Origin: PGZG01 sp046292765
Lineage (GTDB): Bacteria > Pseudomonadota > Gammaproteobacteria > Pseudomonadales > Alcanivoracaceae
Length of the DNA stretch: 64,000 nucleotides
Assembly: GCA_046292765.1 (NCBI GenBank)
Contig: JBKBQA010000006.1
Coordinates: 1 to 64,000 of the forward strand
Direction of reading: 5' to 3'
Below, in pieces: positions 34,512 through 42,037 of the stretch. The notes beneath the pieces were generated by a model. That model was given only the letters and a program-made list of their open reading frames with translations. It was not told the DNA's origin and did not search any database. Made by a program: the position numbers and the translations under genes. Numbering within the stretch: the stretch's first letter is position 1; every line of letters starts with the position of its first letter.

Positions 34512-34844
34512 TCAGTCAGTGTCCACGTTGAAGGTATGTCCACATTCCATGCATTCGAAGCTGTCGAGAATGTTCTCGTCGATGAAGTCACCGAGGGCGG
34601 CACCGGCCGACCCGCCGGCAACACCGCCGACCAGACCGCCCAGCAGGGCGCCGGCCAGTCCGCCAAGGGCAGATCCGGCCGGGCCAGCTAGAGCACCGAC
34701 CGTGGCGCCGATCCGGGCACCGGAGGTGGCAGCGGCAATACCGCTGGCGACACCGGCTACCGTGCCGACAGAGGTACAGACTTTGTGGCCTGTGTGATTG
34801 GCTGCGATCCGCACGGATCGGCAGCTGGGACATTGAAGAATCAT
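34512..34844 (-). CDS. Zinc-knuckle / glycine-zipper protein
   Basis: A 110-residue protein in which two CxxC knuckles, C5PSC8 at the N terminus and C98MEC101 at the C terminus, flank about 65 residues of glycine/alanine-rich zipper (for instance GGLAGALLGGLVGGVAGG). The zipper is hydrophobic enough to be membrane inserted. The knuckles could come together as one zinc ribbon. I do not recognise a characterised homologue. It has a GGGAAG ribosome-binding site. Confidence 0.7.
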   Translation of the reverse strand: MILQCPSCRSVRIAANHTGHKVCTSVGTVAGVASGIAAATSGARIGATVGALAGPAGSALGGLAGALLGGLVGGVAGGSAGAALGDFIDENILDSFECMECGHTFNVDTD

Positions 34845-35142
34845 GGGAAGCTCCTGAAGGGGCATGCACATTGAATGGGCCGGGGCGCATGGAACGAAAG
34901 GATGACCAGCCTCAGGTGGGTTATATGTGTTTGAAATAAAATGGAATACCTCTAGTTATTAAGGTTTGCTAAAAGATGGTCGCAGGGATCTGGTTGATAC
35001 GCCGCATGGATGTAACGATCAAGCGACTGGCGGGTTTGTATGTGGCGCTGGTGAAGTGATCGCCCGAAATAAAGACCTCGTGATCAATACGATCCGTAGT
35101 GGTTTGGCGGACTGATGTGAATACTTGCATAGGGAAGACAGA
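34845..35142. other. Non-coding border between element and catabolic locus
   Basis: No credible gene in this stretch. It contains an AT-rich patch (34930-34975) and no repeat of the tRNA-Leu 3' end. It probably includes the right boundary of the integrative element. Confidence 0.45.
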
Positions 35143-35172
35143 TTGACATTTGGTTGGTCGGCCAATTATAGT
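35143..35172 (+). promoter_or_regulatory. Operon A promoter with shared palindrome (site A)
   Basis: Consensus -35 TTGACA (35143-35148) and -10 TATAGT (35167-35172) are 18 bp apart. The spacer holds TTTGGTTGGTCGGCCAA (35149-35165), whose core TTGGTCGGCCAA is a near-perfect inverted repeat. A repressor bound here would block RNA polymerase. The same motif occurs before operons B, C and D. Confidence 0.75.
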
Positions 35173-35230
35173 GTCGACAACTCAGGTTGCTAAGCCTCTT
35201 GCCGGGCCCGAATCCATCATGGAGAGACTT

Positions 35231-36100
35231 ATGAATACGATATCCATTCAGCCTCGAAAGGTTGTTTTTGATGTTGCGACCGTTCCCCGCCACTGGAACG
35301 GAGGCGATCCGGTTTTAACCCGGTTTTTTGATGCGCTTTCGGTGCATTTCCCCGAGGGTGAAAGATTCTTTATCCAGTCGGTTCGTAACTTCCAGGATCA
35401 GGTAACGGATCAGGGTTTGCGTGACGATATTCGTCATTTTATCCGTCAGGAAGGTCAGCACGGCATAGTGCATGACAGTTTTAATCAGGTGATGGCTGGG
35501 CAGGGTGTTGATGTCGACAAGACGACGGCCAATTTGCGACGTTTTATTCGCACTACGCAAAAGTATCTTCCGAAAAAATACCAGCTGGCGATGACGGCTG
35601 CCTTTGAGCACTTCACCGCGACTCTGGGCGAAGCCATGCTCAAGGAAGAGACCGATATGTTTCGGGATGCAGATCCGGTAATGCGCGCATTGTTCCTATG
35701 GCATGGCGTGGAGGAAGTGGAGCACAAGGCGGTGGCTTACGATTTGTATCAGACTGTGGCAGGCGGTGGTTATGTGACGCGTGTGTCGGCTCTGGTTGTT
35801 GGTACCTTGATGATTCATCTGGTAGTGGCGCCAGTATTCTGGAACATGTTGAAACTGGATGGCGTGACCCGTCAACCCGGAGTGATACTGCGCGGCTTGA
35901 ATCGTTTGTATGGTCGTCGAGGCATTCTTGTCCGCATGATGCCGGAATTTCTTGACTGGTTCCGCCCCGGCTTTCACCCGTGGGATACCGGAATGCCAGA
36001 GAAAGTGGCTTCCTGGCTTGATGAATATAGCCGTCACGGAGACCCAATGCAGGCCTCTGCTGCTGTTTACGGCGCTGAGCATATGGAGAGAGCGGCTTGA
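35231..36100 (+). CDS. PF10118 ferritin-like metal-dependent protein, paralogue A
   Basis: A 289-residue member of the PF10118 predicted metal-dependent hydrolase family. The sequence shows E44, E74xxH77, E126 and E162xxH165 (WHGVEEVEHKAVAYD), a spacing expected of a four-helix ferritin-like di-metal site. The hydrophobic helix near 185-210 may touch the membrane. Family annotation as hydrolase is weak and no activity is established. It is first gene of operon A, with a leader of about 60 nt. The ATG at 35231 follows GGAGAG. Confidence 0.8.
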   Translation: MNTISIQPRKVVFDVATVPRHWNGGDPVLTRFFDALSVHFPEGERFFIQSVRNFQDQVTDQGLRDDIRHFIRQEGQHGIVHDSFNQVMAGQGVDVDKTTANLRRFIRTTQKYLPKKYQLAMTAAFEHFTATLGEAMLKEETDMFRDADPVMRALFLWHGVEEVEHKAVAYDLYQTVAGGGYVTRVSALVVGTLMIHLVVAPVFWNMLKLDGVTRQPGVILRGLNRLYGRRGILVRMMPEFLDWFRPGFHPWDTGMPEKVASWLDEYSRHGDPMQASAAVYGAEHMERAA

Positions 36101-37119
36101 CCCGGGTGGTCCATGCAGAGCCGGAGTCTGTTGCCGGCAGTGCTGCGCCGCTTGGGCATCACTGCCACAGGCCAGGCGTCCACTGTGGTAGTTCGGCAAT
36201 ACGCGATCTTCTGGAGTTTCACGGGCTTGAGATGACCGAAGCGTTTTGCTTCGGTCTGGGTGCCGGGTTGGGCATCACCTATGTAGAGATTCCTGATTCG
36301 GCTACTCCGTTCATTGTTCATGTGCGTTCCATGGGCTTTGAGGAAAAAGTCTTTGATACTCTGGATGTGCCATTTGCATGGTCGAGCTATCCGGGGAAGG
36401 ACGCGGCAACACAGGATATGCATAAGGCATTGCGTGACGGGGTGCCTGCTTTGCTGCTCACCGATATTTACCATTTGCCATATTTCGGCAGTAGCACGCA
36501 CTTTCCCGGTCATGCCATTGTTGCGTGGCAGCTGGATGAAGTGAGTGATGAGGTGTTTGTCAGTGATACTGAGCGTCCCGGATTAATCCCTGTGCCGGGA
36601 AACAATCTTGCTGACGCACGTTTTTCCACTTCACCCCCCTTTGTTCATTACGGGAATCTGTTTGCCCCGAGATCGTTGAACTTGGCAATCAGCGCGGAAC
36701 GGGTGAGAGATGCCATTGTTGATAATGCCCAGACATTGGCAAACAGCGGCCCGTATAGCGGCCTGGCTGCGCTGGATACCTGGATTGTATCGTTGCCCGA
36801 GTGGCAGGCACATGAGAACTGGCGCTGGTTGTTACGCTTCGCTTATCAGGTGATCGAAAAGCGTGGTACTGGTGGTGGTGGTTTCAGGAAAATGTATGCC
36901 GAGTTTCTACGCGAGGCCGGTGAGATGCTGCCAGTCGTGCGCTCTGCAAAACTGGTGGAGATGATGCAGCGTTCGGCGGCAGCCTGGTCAGGTCTGGCGG
37001 CGTTGCTCAAGATGGCGTCTGAGTCGGATGTGTTCCCTATCCGTGAAATTGAGGGGGCCATTCGTCATGTCAGAGCGCTGGAATCGCAGTACGTTCATCA
37101 GGTAATAAGCAGCCTGTAA
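36097..37119 (+). CDS. BtrH-like / DUF4872 protein
   Basis: A 340-residue protein with a BtrH N-terminal domain and a DUF4872 C-terminal part. A cysteine-protease-like triad is visible, C30 in GVHCGSSAIRDLLEFHG, H139 in PGHAIVAW and D157 in VSDTER. BtrH transfers an acyl group from acyl carrier protein to an amine in butirosin synthesis. Here the substrate is unknown, but an acyltransferase or amide-forming role in lipid metabolism is plausible. The TTG start overlaps the preceding stop, so translation is coupled. Confidence 0.78.
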   Translation: MTRVVHAEPESVAGSAAPLGHHCHRPGVHCGSSAIRDLLEFHGLEMTEAFCFGLGAGLGITYVEIPDSATPFIVHVRSMGFEEKVFDTLDVPFAWSSYPGKDAATQDMHKALRDGVPALLLTDIYHLPYFGSSTHFPGHAIVAWQLDEVSDEVFVSDTERPGLIPVPGNNLADARFSTSPPFVHYGNLFAPRSLNLAISAERVRDAIVDNAQTLANSGPYSGLAALDTWIVSLPEWQAHENWRWLLRFAYQVIEKRGTGGGGFRKMYAEFLREAGEMLPVVRSAKLVEMMQRSAAAWSGLAALLKMASESDVFPIREIEGAIRHVRALESQYVHQVISSL

Positions 37120-37195
37120 CGCGCATGCTCCATTTGGCCGCCATCATATTGGCGGTCTGGGATATCGATGTCATTGCATTCAATGAGGGGAGAGC

Positions 37196-37672
37196 ATGAT
37201 TGCCCAATCTGAGGTCGCAAACCGCTACTTGACCATGGCAAAAACGTTCTTTGGTACCTCTCATCCGTTATTTAACGCGTTCGGAATTGAAATTGATGAG
37301 ATTGGCAAGGGCCGGGCCGTTATGAGGATGCCTTGCAGTGTGGCGTTATCTGATCGCCACGGCGGGCTGCATCGTGGCGTTGTCGTGACCTTGCTCGATA
37401 CCAGTTGTGGTCTTGCCATATTTTCTCGTCTTGGCGACATGCGACCGATTGCAACGATTGATCTGCGAGTGGATTTCATCAGGGAGGCACTTCCCGGCGA
37501 GGATGTGCGTGCCGAAGTGGAGTGTTATGCGATGCAAGGTGATATTGCCTATGTAAGGGGAAAGGCGGTTGTTTGCCAAGATGATGCGCTGTTGGCTTCA
37601 GTATCAGGGTCTTTCGCTGTCGGGACACTCGGTCCGGCATTTGATACGACTGCTACGAAAGGAACCGAATAA
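37196..37672 (+). CDS. Hotdog thioesterase (PaaI-like)
   Basis: A 158-residue hotdog protein with the signature DRHGGLHRGVVVTLLDTSCGLA and the following strand IATIDLRVDF. Third gene of operon A with a strong AGGGGAG site. Its stop is directly followed by the GTG of a second thioesterase, so the two may form a heteromer. The substrate is probably an acyl-CoA of the pathway. Confidence 0.83.
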   Translation: MIAQSEVANRYLTMAKTFFGTSHPLFNAFGIEIDEIGKGRAVMRMPCSVALSDRHGGLHRGVVVTLLDTSCGLAIFSRLGDMRPIATIDLRVDFIREALPGEDVRAEVECYAMQGDIAYVRGKAVVCQDDALLASVSGSFAVGTLGPAFDTTATKGTE

Positions 37673-38110
37673 GTGACCGCACCTGGAGCCGAGCCGCTGC
37701 CAGCCTACTGTGCCGGGTTGAGTGAGCTGCAGAAACAAGTTCTTGATGACACTCCCTATGTGCATTTCCTTGGTCTGAAAGTCAGTCGCGAAGATGACGG
37801 CACGACCTGCTATCAGTTGTGTTTCCGCGAAGAGCATATCGGTAACCCGCTGCTGCGTACTTTTCATGGTGGCATTCTTGCGAGTTTCGGTGAAGTTGTC
37901 GCCTCGCTGCATGTGCTGGAAGAGGCTGGGATGCAGCAGCAGCCATTATGTACCAGCCTGACGTTTGATTACCTGCGACCGGCCTTTTCCGGAACGATTC
38001 GTGCTGTTCCGCGGGTCGTGCGTTCAGGTCGGCGTTTTATTGTCGTCTCTGTCGATATTTTTCTGGATAAGAGTCATGTCTCTACTGGGCGTTTTATCTA
38101 CGCACGCTGA
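37673..38110 (+). CDS. Hotdog thioesterase, second of a tandem pair
   Basis: A 145-residue hotdog protein. Key region NPLLRTFHGGILASFGEVVAS, later PLCTSLTFDYLRPAFSG. It uses a GTG start immediately after the preceding stop. It lacks the aspartate found after GGV in the preceding paralogue (GEV instead of LDT), so catalysis may rely on E81 or it may be a partner subunit. Confidence 0.8.
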   Translation: MTAPGAEPLPAYCAGLSELQKQVLDDTPYVHFLGLKVSREDDGTTCYQLCFREEHIGNPLLRTFHGGILASFGEVVASLHVLEEAGMQQQPLCTSLTFDYLRPAFSGTIRAVPRVVRSGRRFIVVSVDIFLDKSHVSTGRFIYAR

Positions 38111-38156
38111 GAACGTTTGATTCATTTGACATCTTCAGGCTATCAAGGGGGTTGGT

Positions 38157-39707
38157 ATGTTTATTTCCCAAACACTGCGTCGGGCGGTCCAGTTGAACCC
38201 GAAAGGTGTGGCCACAATCTACGCGAACAGGAAGCAGAGCTGGCGTGAGTTTGAGAATCGGGTGGCTCGTCTGGCCGCCGGCGTTCGCTCTTTGAAGGTT
38301 GCTGACGGGGACCGTGTGGCAATTCTTTCACTCAATAGCGATCGCTATCTGGAATATTTCTATGCCATCCCATGGGCCGGGATGGCGCTTAATCCCATTA
38401 ATATCCGGCTGGCACCGCCGGAGATTGCCTATGCGCTGAATGACTCCGGGTCGTCGGTGCTGTTCGTAGATGACGCATTCAGTGCCATGCTCCCGGTCCT
38501 GCGCCCGTTGCTGCAAAGCGTCAGTCATGTGGTGTTCATGGGTGAAGGTGAGTTGCCAGAGGGGTGTGTCGCCTATGAGTCGCTGATCGACCAGCACACA
38601 CCCCTGGCTGACAGGAGCGAAGGTGGCGCAGAGCTTGCCGGCCTGTTTTATACAGGCGGCACGACCGGACGATCAAAGGGCGTGATGCTGAGCCACGATA
38701 ATCTTGTCTTTAATGCCCTGAACGTTGTTCCGGAAATGGGCTACGGAATTGACTCCGTCTATATGCATGCAGCGCCGATGTTTCATCTGGCCGATATGGC
38801 AAGTACTTTTGCCGTGACCCTGGCTGGGGGCTCTCACGGTATTGTGCCGCGTTTCGATGTGGCTGATGTGCTGTCGTTCATGGAGCGTGAAAAAATCACC
38901 CATACGTTGCTTGTGCCAACCATGATCAACCTGCTGGTGTCTTCCGGCAAGATCAGGGATTTTGATGTCAGCAGTGTCAAGCGAATGCTGTACGGTGCAT
39001 CGCCGATGCCTGAAGCGGTTTTGACTAGTGCCATGGAACAGATGCCAGACGCTTTGTTTGCCCAGGGGTATGGGCAGACGGAGGCGTCGCCGATTATTAC
39101 TGCGCTGGCGCCGGAGTTTCATGTTGTGGGCGGCGCCAAGCTACGCAGCGCTGGCAGGGCAGCATTGGGTGTCGAGGTCGCCATTATGGACAAGGATGAT
39201 GTCGAGCTACCGCGTGGCGAGGTGGGTGAGATATGCGCCAGAGGCCCGAACGTGATGCTGGGCTACTGGGGAATGGAACAGGCCTCTGCCGAGACGTTGC
39301 GCAATGGCTGGCTGCATACCGGTGATCTCGGTTATATGGATGAGGACGGGTTTGTCTTTATCGTTGATCGCGCCAAGGACATGATTATCAGTGGCGGAGA
39401 GAATATTTTCTCGGTTGAGGTAGAGGGTGCCATCTATAGCCATCCCTCGGTGCAGGAATGTGCGGTTGTAGGCATTCCTCACGACGAGTGGGGCGAAATA
39501 GTTCATGCGATTGTCGTGCTCAAGGAAGGGCGCGCGCTGAATGAAGGTGAGCTTCTGGCCCATTGCCGTGCACTGATTGCAGGTTACAAGCTGCCGCGTA
39601 GCATCGAGTTTCGTAACGAGTCGCTACCGATAAGCGGTGCAGGCAAGATTCTCAAGAACGAACTGAGGCGGCCTTATTGGGAACAAAAGGACCGTGGCGT
39701 CAATTGA
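38157..39707 (+). CDS. AMP-forming acyl-CoA synthetase
   Basis: A 516-residue ANL-superfamily ligase that activates a carboxylic acid to its CoA thioester. Motifs seen are the P-loop YTGGTTGRSKGVMLSHDN, the YGQTEASP A5 box, the ATP-binding TGDLGYMDEDG, the hinge region VDRAKDMIISGGENI and the catalytic Lys in SGAGKILKNELR. Fourth gene region of operon A, preceded by AAGGGGG. Chain-length preference is not readable. Confidence 0.92.
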   Translation: MFISQTLRRAVQLNPKGVATIYANRKQSWREFENRVARLAAGVRSLKVADGDRVAILSLNSDRYLEYFYAIPWAGMALNPINIRLAPPEIAYALNDSGSSVLFVDDAFSAMLPVLRPLLQSVSHVVFMGEGELPEGCVAYESLIDQHTPLADRSEGGAELAGLFYTGGTTGRSKGVMLSHDNLVFNALNVVPEMGYGIDSVYMHAAPMFHLADMASTFAVTLAGGSHGIVPRFDVADVLSFMEREKITHTLLVPTMINLLVSSGKIRDFDVSSVKRMLYGASPMPEAVLTSAMEQMPDALFAQGYGQTEASPIITALAPEFHVVGGAKLRSAGRAALGVEVAIMDKDDVELPRGEVGEICARGPNVMLGYWGMEQASAETLRNGWLHTGDLGYMDEDGFVFIVDRAKDMIISGGENIFSVEVEGAIYSHPSVQECAVVGIPHDEWGEIVHAIVVLKEGRALNEGELLAHCRALIAGYKLPRSIEFRNESLPISGAGKILKNELRRPYWEQKDRGVN

Positions 39708-39754
39708 ATGGTGTTTGATAGAAGCGATCGATGACCTGCAAGAGGTAATAAACT

Positions 39755-40915
39755 GTGAATCTGGATTTCACTCGGGAAGAGCAGGAGTTTCAGCAATCCA
39801 TTCGTGACTGGATGCAGACGAATGTGCCGGACGATATCAAGCGCTGCTCGGCGGTTGGTGAGATGACCGGCAAGGAACTGCAGCAAAAGTGGGAGCGTCT
39901 ACTTGGCGGGCAGGGCTGGCTGGCACTGACGTGGCCGGAACAGTATGGCGGCCCGGGCTGGACGGCTACGCAACGTTATATTTTTGATCTCGAGCGAGCC
40001 ATGGCGGGTGCGCCGCCGACCAGCCCGTTCGGCGTGGCAATGGTAGGGCCGGTGCTTTATACCTTTGGCTCTCAGGAGCAAAAGGATCGCTGGTTGCCGG
40101 GTATCGTCAGCGGTGGAACGCTCTGGTGTCAGGGTTACTCCGAGCCCAATGCCGGCTCGGATCTTGCGTCACTCAAGACGCGTGCCGAGCGCAAGGAAGA
40201 CCATTATCTGGTGAATGGCCAGAAGATCTGGACGACCCAGGCCCACTGGGCGGACATGATGTTCTGTCTGGTTAGAACCGACTCCACGGTCAAGCAGCAG
40301 AAGGGGATTTCTTTCCTGCTGATTGATATGAAAACACCGGGTATCGAGGTGCGGCCGATCTACTCGATTGACGGCCATCATCACCTTAACGAGGTCTATT
40401 TCACCGATGTGCGGGTACCGCTGGAGAATCTGGTGGGTCAGGAAGGCATGGGCTGGACTATTGCCAAGTTCCTGCTGACGCACGAGCGCACCACTATCGC
40501 CGGCGTGGCGGATAGTCATCACGAGATATCACGACTGAAGAAAGCCGTGGCTGAAGCGCCGGGCTTTCTGGATAAAAGCCAGGCGCGGCAACGTATTGCT
40601 GAACTTGAAATCGAGTTAATGGCGCTGGAATACACGAACTTCCGTACTGTTGCTGCGACTGATGAGGGCAAGCCCTTCGGGCCGGAATCCTCCGGGTTGA
40701 AAATCAAGGGCACCGAGCTCCAACAAAAAGTGTCGCAGGCGATGGTGGAGCTGGGCGGCATGATGTCGTTAACCTGGGATAACCCGGAAACAGTTGGCAG
40801 TAATGTTTTCAATCGCGCCACTCGACGTTACAACTTTCTGCGGGCCTGCACCATTTACGGTGGATCCAATGAGATCCAGAAGAATGTGCTGGCCAAAATG
40901 CTGCTTGGTCTTTGA
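39755..40915 (+). CDS. Acyl-CoA dehydrogenase, catalytic-type partner
   Basis: A 386-residue flavin ACAD. FAD/substrate-binding parts include YSEPNAGSDLASLKTRAE and RRYNFLRACTIYGGSNEIQKN. The MCAD-type catalytic Glu site is Gly (IYGG), while E244 in LLTHERTTIAG matches the alternative Glu position of isovaleryl-CoA dehydrogenase and actinobacterial FadE26. It starts at GTG with AGAGGT upstream and is followed by a second ACAD gene after 9 bp, typical of alpha2beta2 enzymes acting on branched or cyclic acyl-CoAs. Confidence 0.87.
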   Translation: MNLDFTREEQEFQQSIRDWMQTNVPDDIKRCSAVGEMTGKELQQKWERLLGGQGWLALTWPEQYGGPGWTATQRYIFDLERAMAGAPPTSPFGVAMVGPVLYTFGSQEQKDRWLPGIVSGGTLWCQGYSEPNAGSDLASLKTRAERKEDHYLVNGQKIWTTQAHWADMMFCLVRTDSTVKQQKGISFLLIDMKTPGIEVRPIYSIDGHHHLNEVYFTDVRVPLENLVGQEGMGWTIAKFLLTHERTTIAGVADSHHEISRLKKAVAEAPGFLDKSQARQRIAELEIELMALEYTNFRTVAATDEGKPFGPESSGLKIKGTELQQKVSQAMVELGGMMSLTWDNPETVGSNVFNRATRRYNFLRACTIYGGSNEIQKNVLAKMLLGL

Positions 40916-40924
40916 GGCGAGACG

Positions 40925-42037
40925 ATGGAATTTAACCTCCCGGAAAACACCACCCTTATCGCGGATACCGCTCGCCGGTATCTTAAAGATAACTACAGCT
41001 TTGAAATCTACAGGCAGCATATTGAGCAACAGAACCATGTCGATGCGTCACGCTGGTTGGCCATGCAGGAGTTAGGCTGGTTTGGTCTGCCATTTGCCGA
41101 ATCCAGCGGCGGCTTCGGTGGCACGCTCCTTGATGTGGCGATGGTTGTCAGGGAGCTCGGCGCTGCGTTATGTCTGGACCCCTACGTTGATATGGTGGTG
41201 GCGCCGGGAAAGCTACTGGAATATATCGGCTCCGATGCCAGTCTGGCCATGTTGAGCGACGTCATTGACGGCAGGGCCAAACTGGCCTGTGCGCTGTATG
41301 ATTATCATGCCGGTTATCAGGTGTTAACGCCTTCCATGAAGCTTAATGGCAAACGCCTGTCCGGTCAGAAGAACTTTGTTCCGGATGGCGGGTTCGCCGA
41401 TACCTTGCTGACAACAGCGCTTGCTGATGGCGAACTGGTGGTGCTTGCTGTGCCGGTTGCTGCTTGCGAGACGACTCGTCATCGGGCGCTGGATGGTGGC
41501 CGCATTGCTAACGTGCTGTTTGATGAGGTCGAGATCACAGACGGGATGATACTTGCCCGTGGCAAGAAGGCCGAGCAGGCGCTGAGCATGCTGCTGGCTT
41601 ATCTGCAGGCGCTCGACTGTGCACGCATGTATGGTGCCGCTGGCGCCCTGTACCAGCGCACTTTGGAATATGCCAAAACGCGAAAGCAGTTCGGCGTGGC
41701 CATCGGTAGCTTTCAGATTATTCAGCACTACCTGGTAGATATGTTTATCGATCTCCAGCAGCTTGAGTCAATGCTGTTGATGGTGGCCGTCAAGGCGGAA
41801 TCCGAAGATGCCTCCCGACGTGAACGCGCCAGTACCGCTGCGAAAGCCTATTATGCGGATAAGGCGGTACGTATCGCGCAGCAGGCGATCCAGATTCATG
41901 GCGGGGTTGGTGTTACCGAAGAACTTGATATCGGTCACTACTTCCGTCTGGTCACTCACTGCTCGCTGACCCACGGTGATCGTGCCCATCACATAAAGCG
42001 CTTTGCCGGGCTTGACGAGGTGCATCCGGGTGAATAA
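40925..42037 (+). CDS. Acyl-CoA dehydrogenase, probable non-catalytic partner
   Basis: A 370-residue ACAD-like protein with the C-terminal QIHGGVGVTEELDIGHYFR motif and flavin-fold core TRKQFGVAIGSFQIIQHYL. In the helix where its neighbour has the catalytic Glu it reads YLQALDCARMYG, with no glutamate, and HGG replaces the MCAD-type Glu. It probably completes an active heteromeric dehydrogenase. The downstream GMC gene overlaps by 8 bp. Confidence 0.85.
   Translation: MEFNLPENTTLIADTARRYLKDNYSFEIYRQHIEQQNHVDASRWLAMQELGWFGLPFAESSGGFGGTLLDVAMVVRELGAALCLDPYVDMVVAPGKLLEYIGSDASLAMLSDVIDGRAKLACALYDYHAGYQVLTPSMKLNGKRLSGQKNFVPDGGFADTLLTTALADGELVVLAVPVAACETTRHRALDGGRIANVLFDEVEITDGMILARGKKAEQALSMLLAYLQALDCARMYGAAGALYQRTLEYAKTRKQFGVAIGSFQIIQHYLVDMFIDLQQLESMLLMVAVKAESEDASRRERASTAAKAYYADKAVRIAQQAIQIHGGVGVTEELDIGHYFRLVTHCSLTHGDRAHHIKRFAGLDEVHPGE

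Larger units (their letters stand above)
27531..34900. mobile_element. Degenerate integrative element at tRNA-Leu
   Basis: Tyrosine integrase beside the 3' end of a tRNA, followed by AlpA and XRE regulators, a Gp2/YfjJ-like protein, several unknown genes and two truncated genes. Part of it (29.0-31.1 kb) is visibly more AT-rich than its surroundings. The left border is the tRNA. The right border is inferred only from where the catabolic operon starts (35143), because no repeat of the tRNA 3' end was found. Confidence 0.65.

Noticed and set aside
34845..35142. Right attachment site of the element
   Set aside because: Only an 8-base match (GGTGAAGT) to sequence just after the tRNA was seen, which is too short to support a call.
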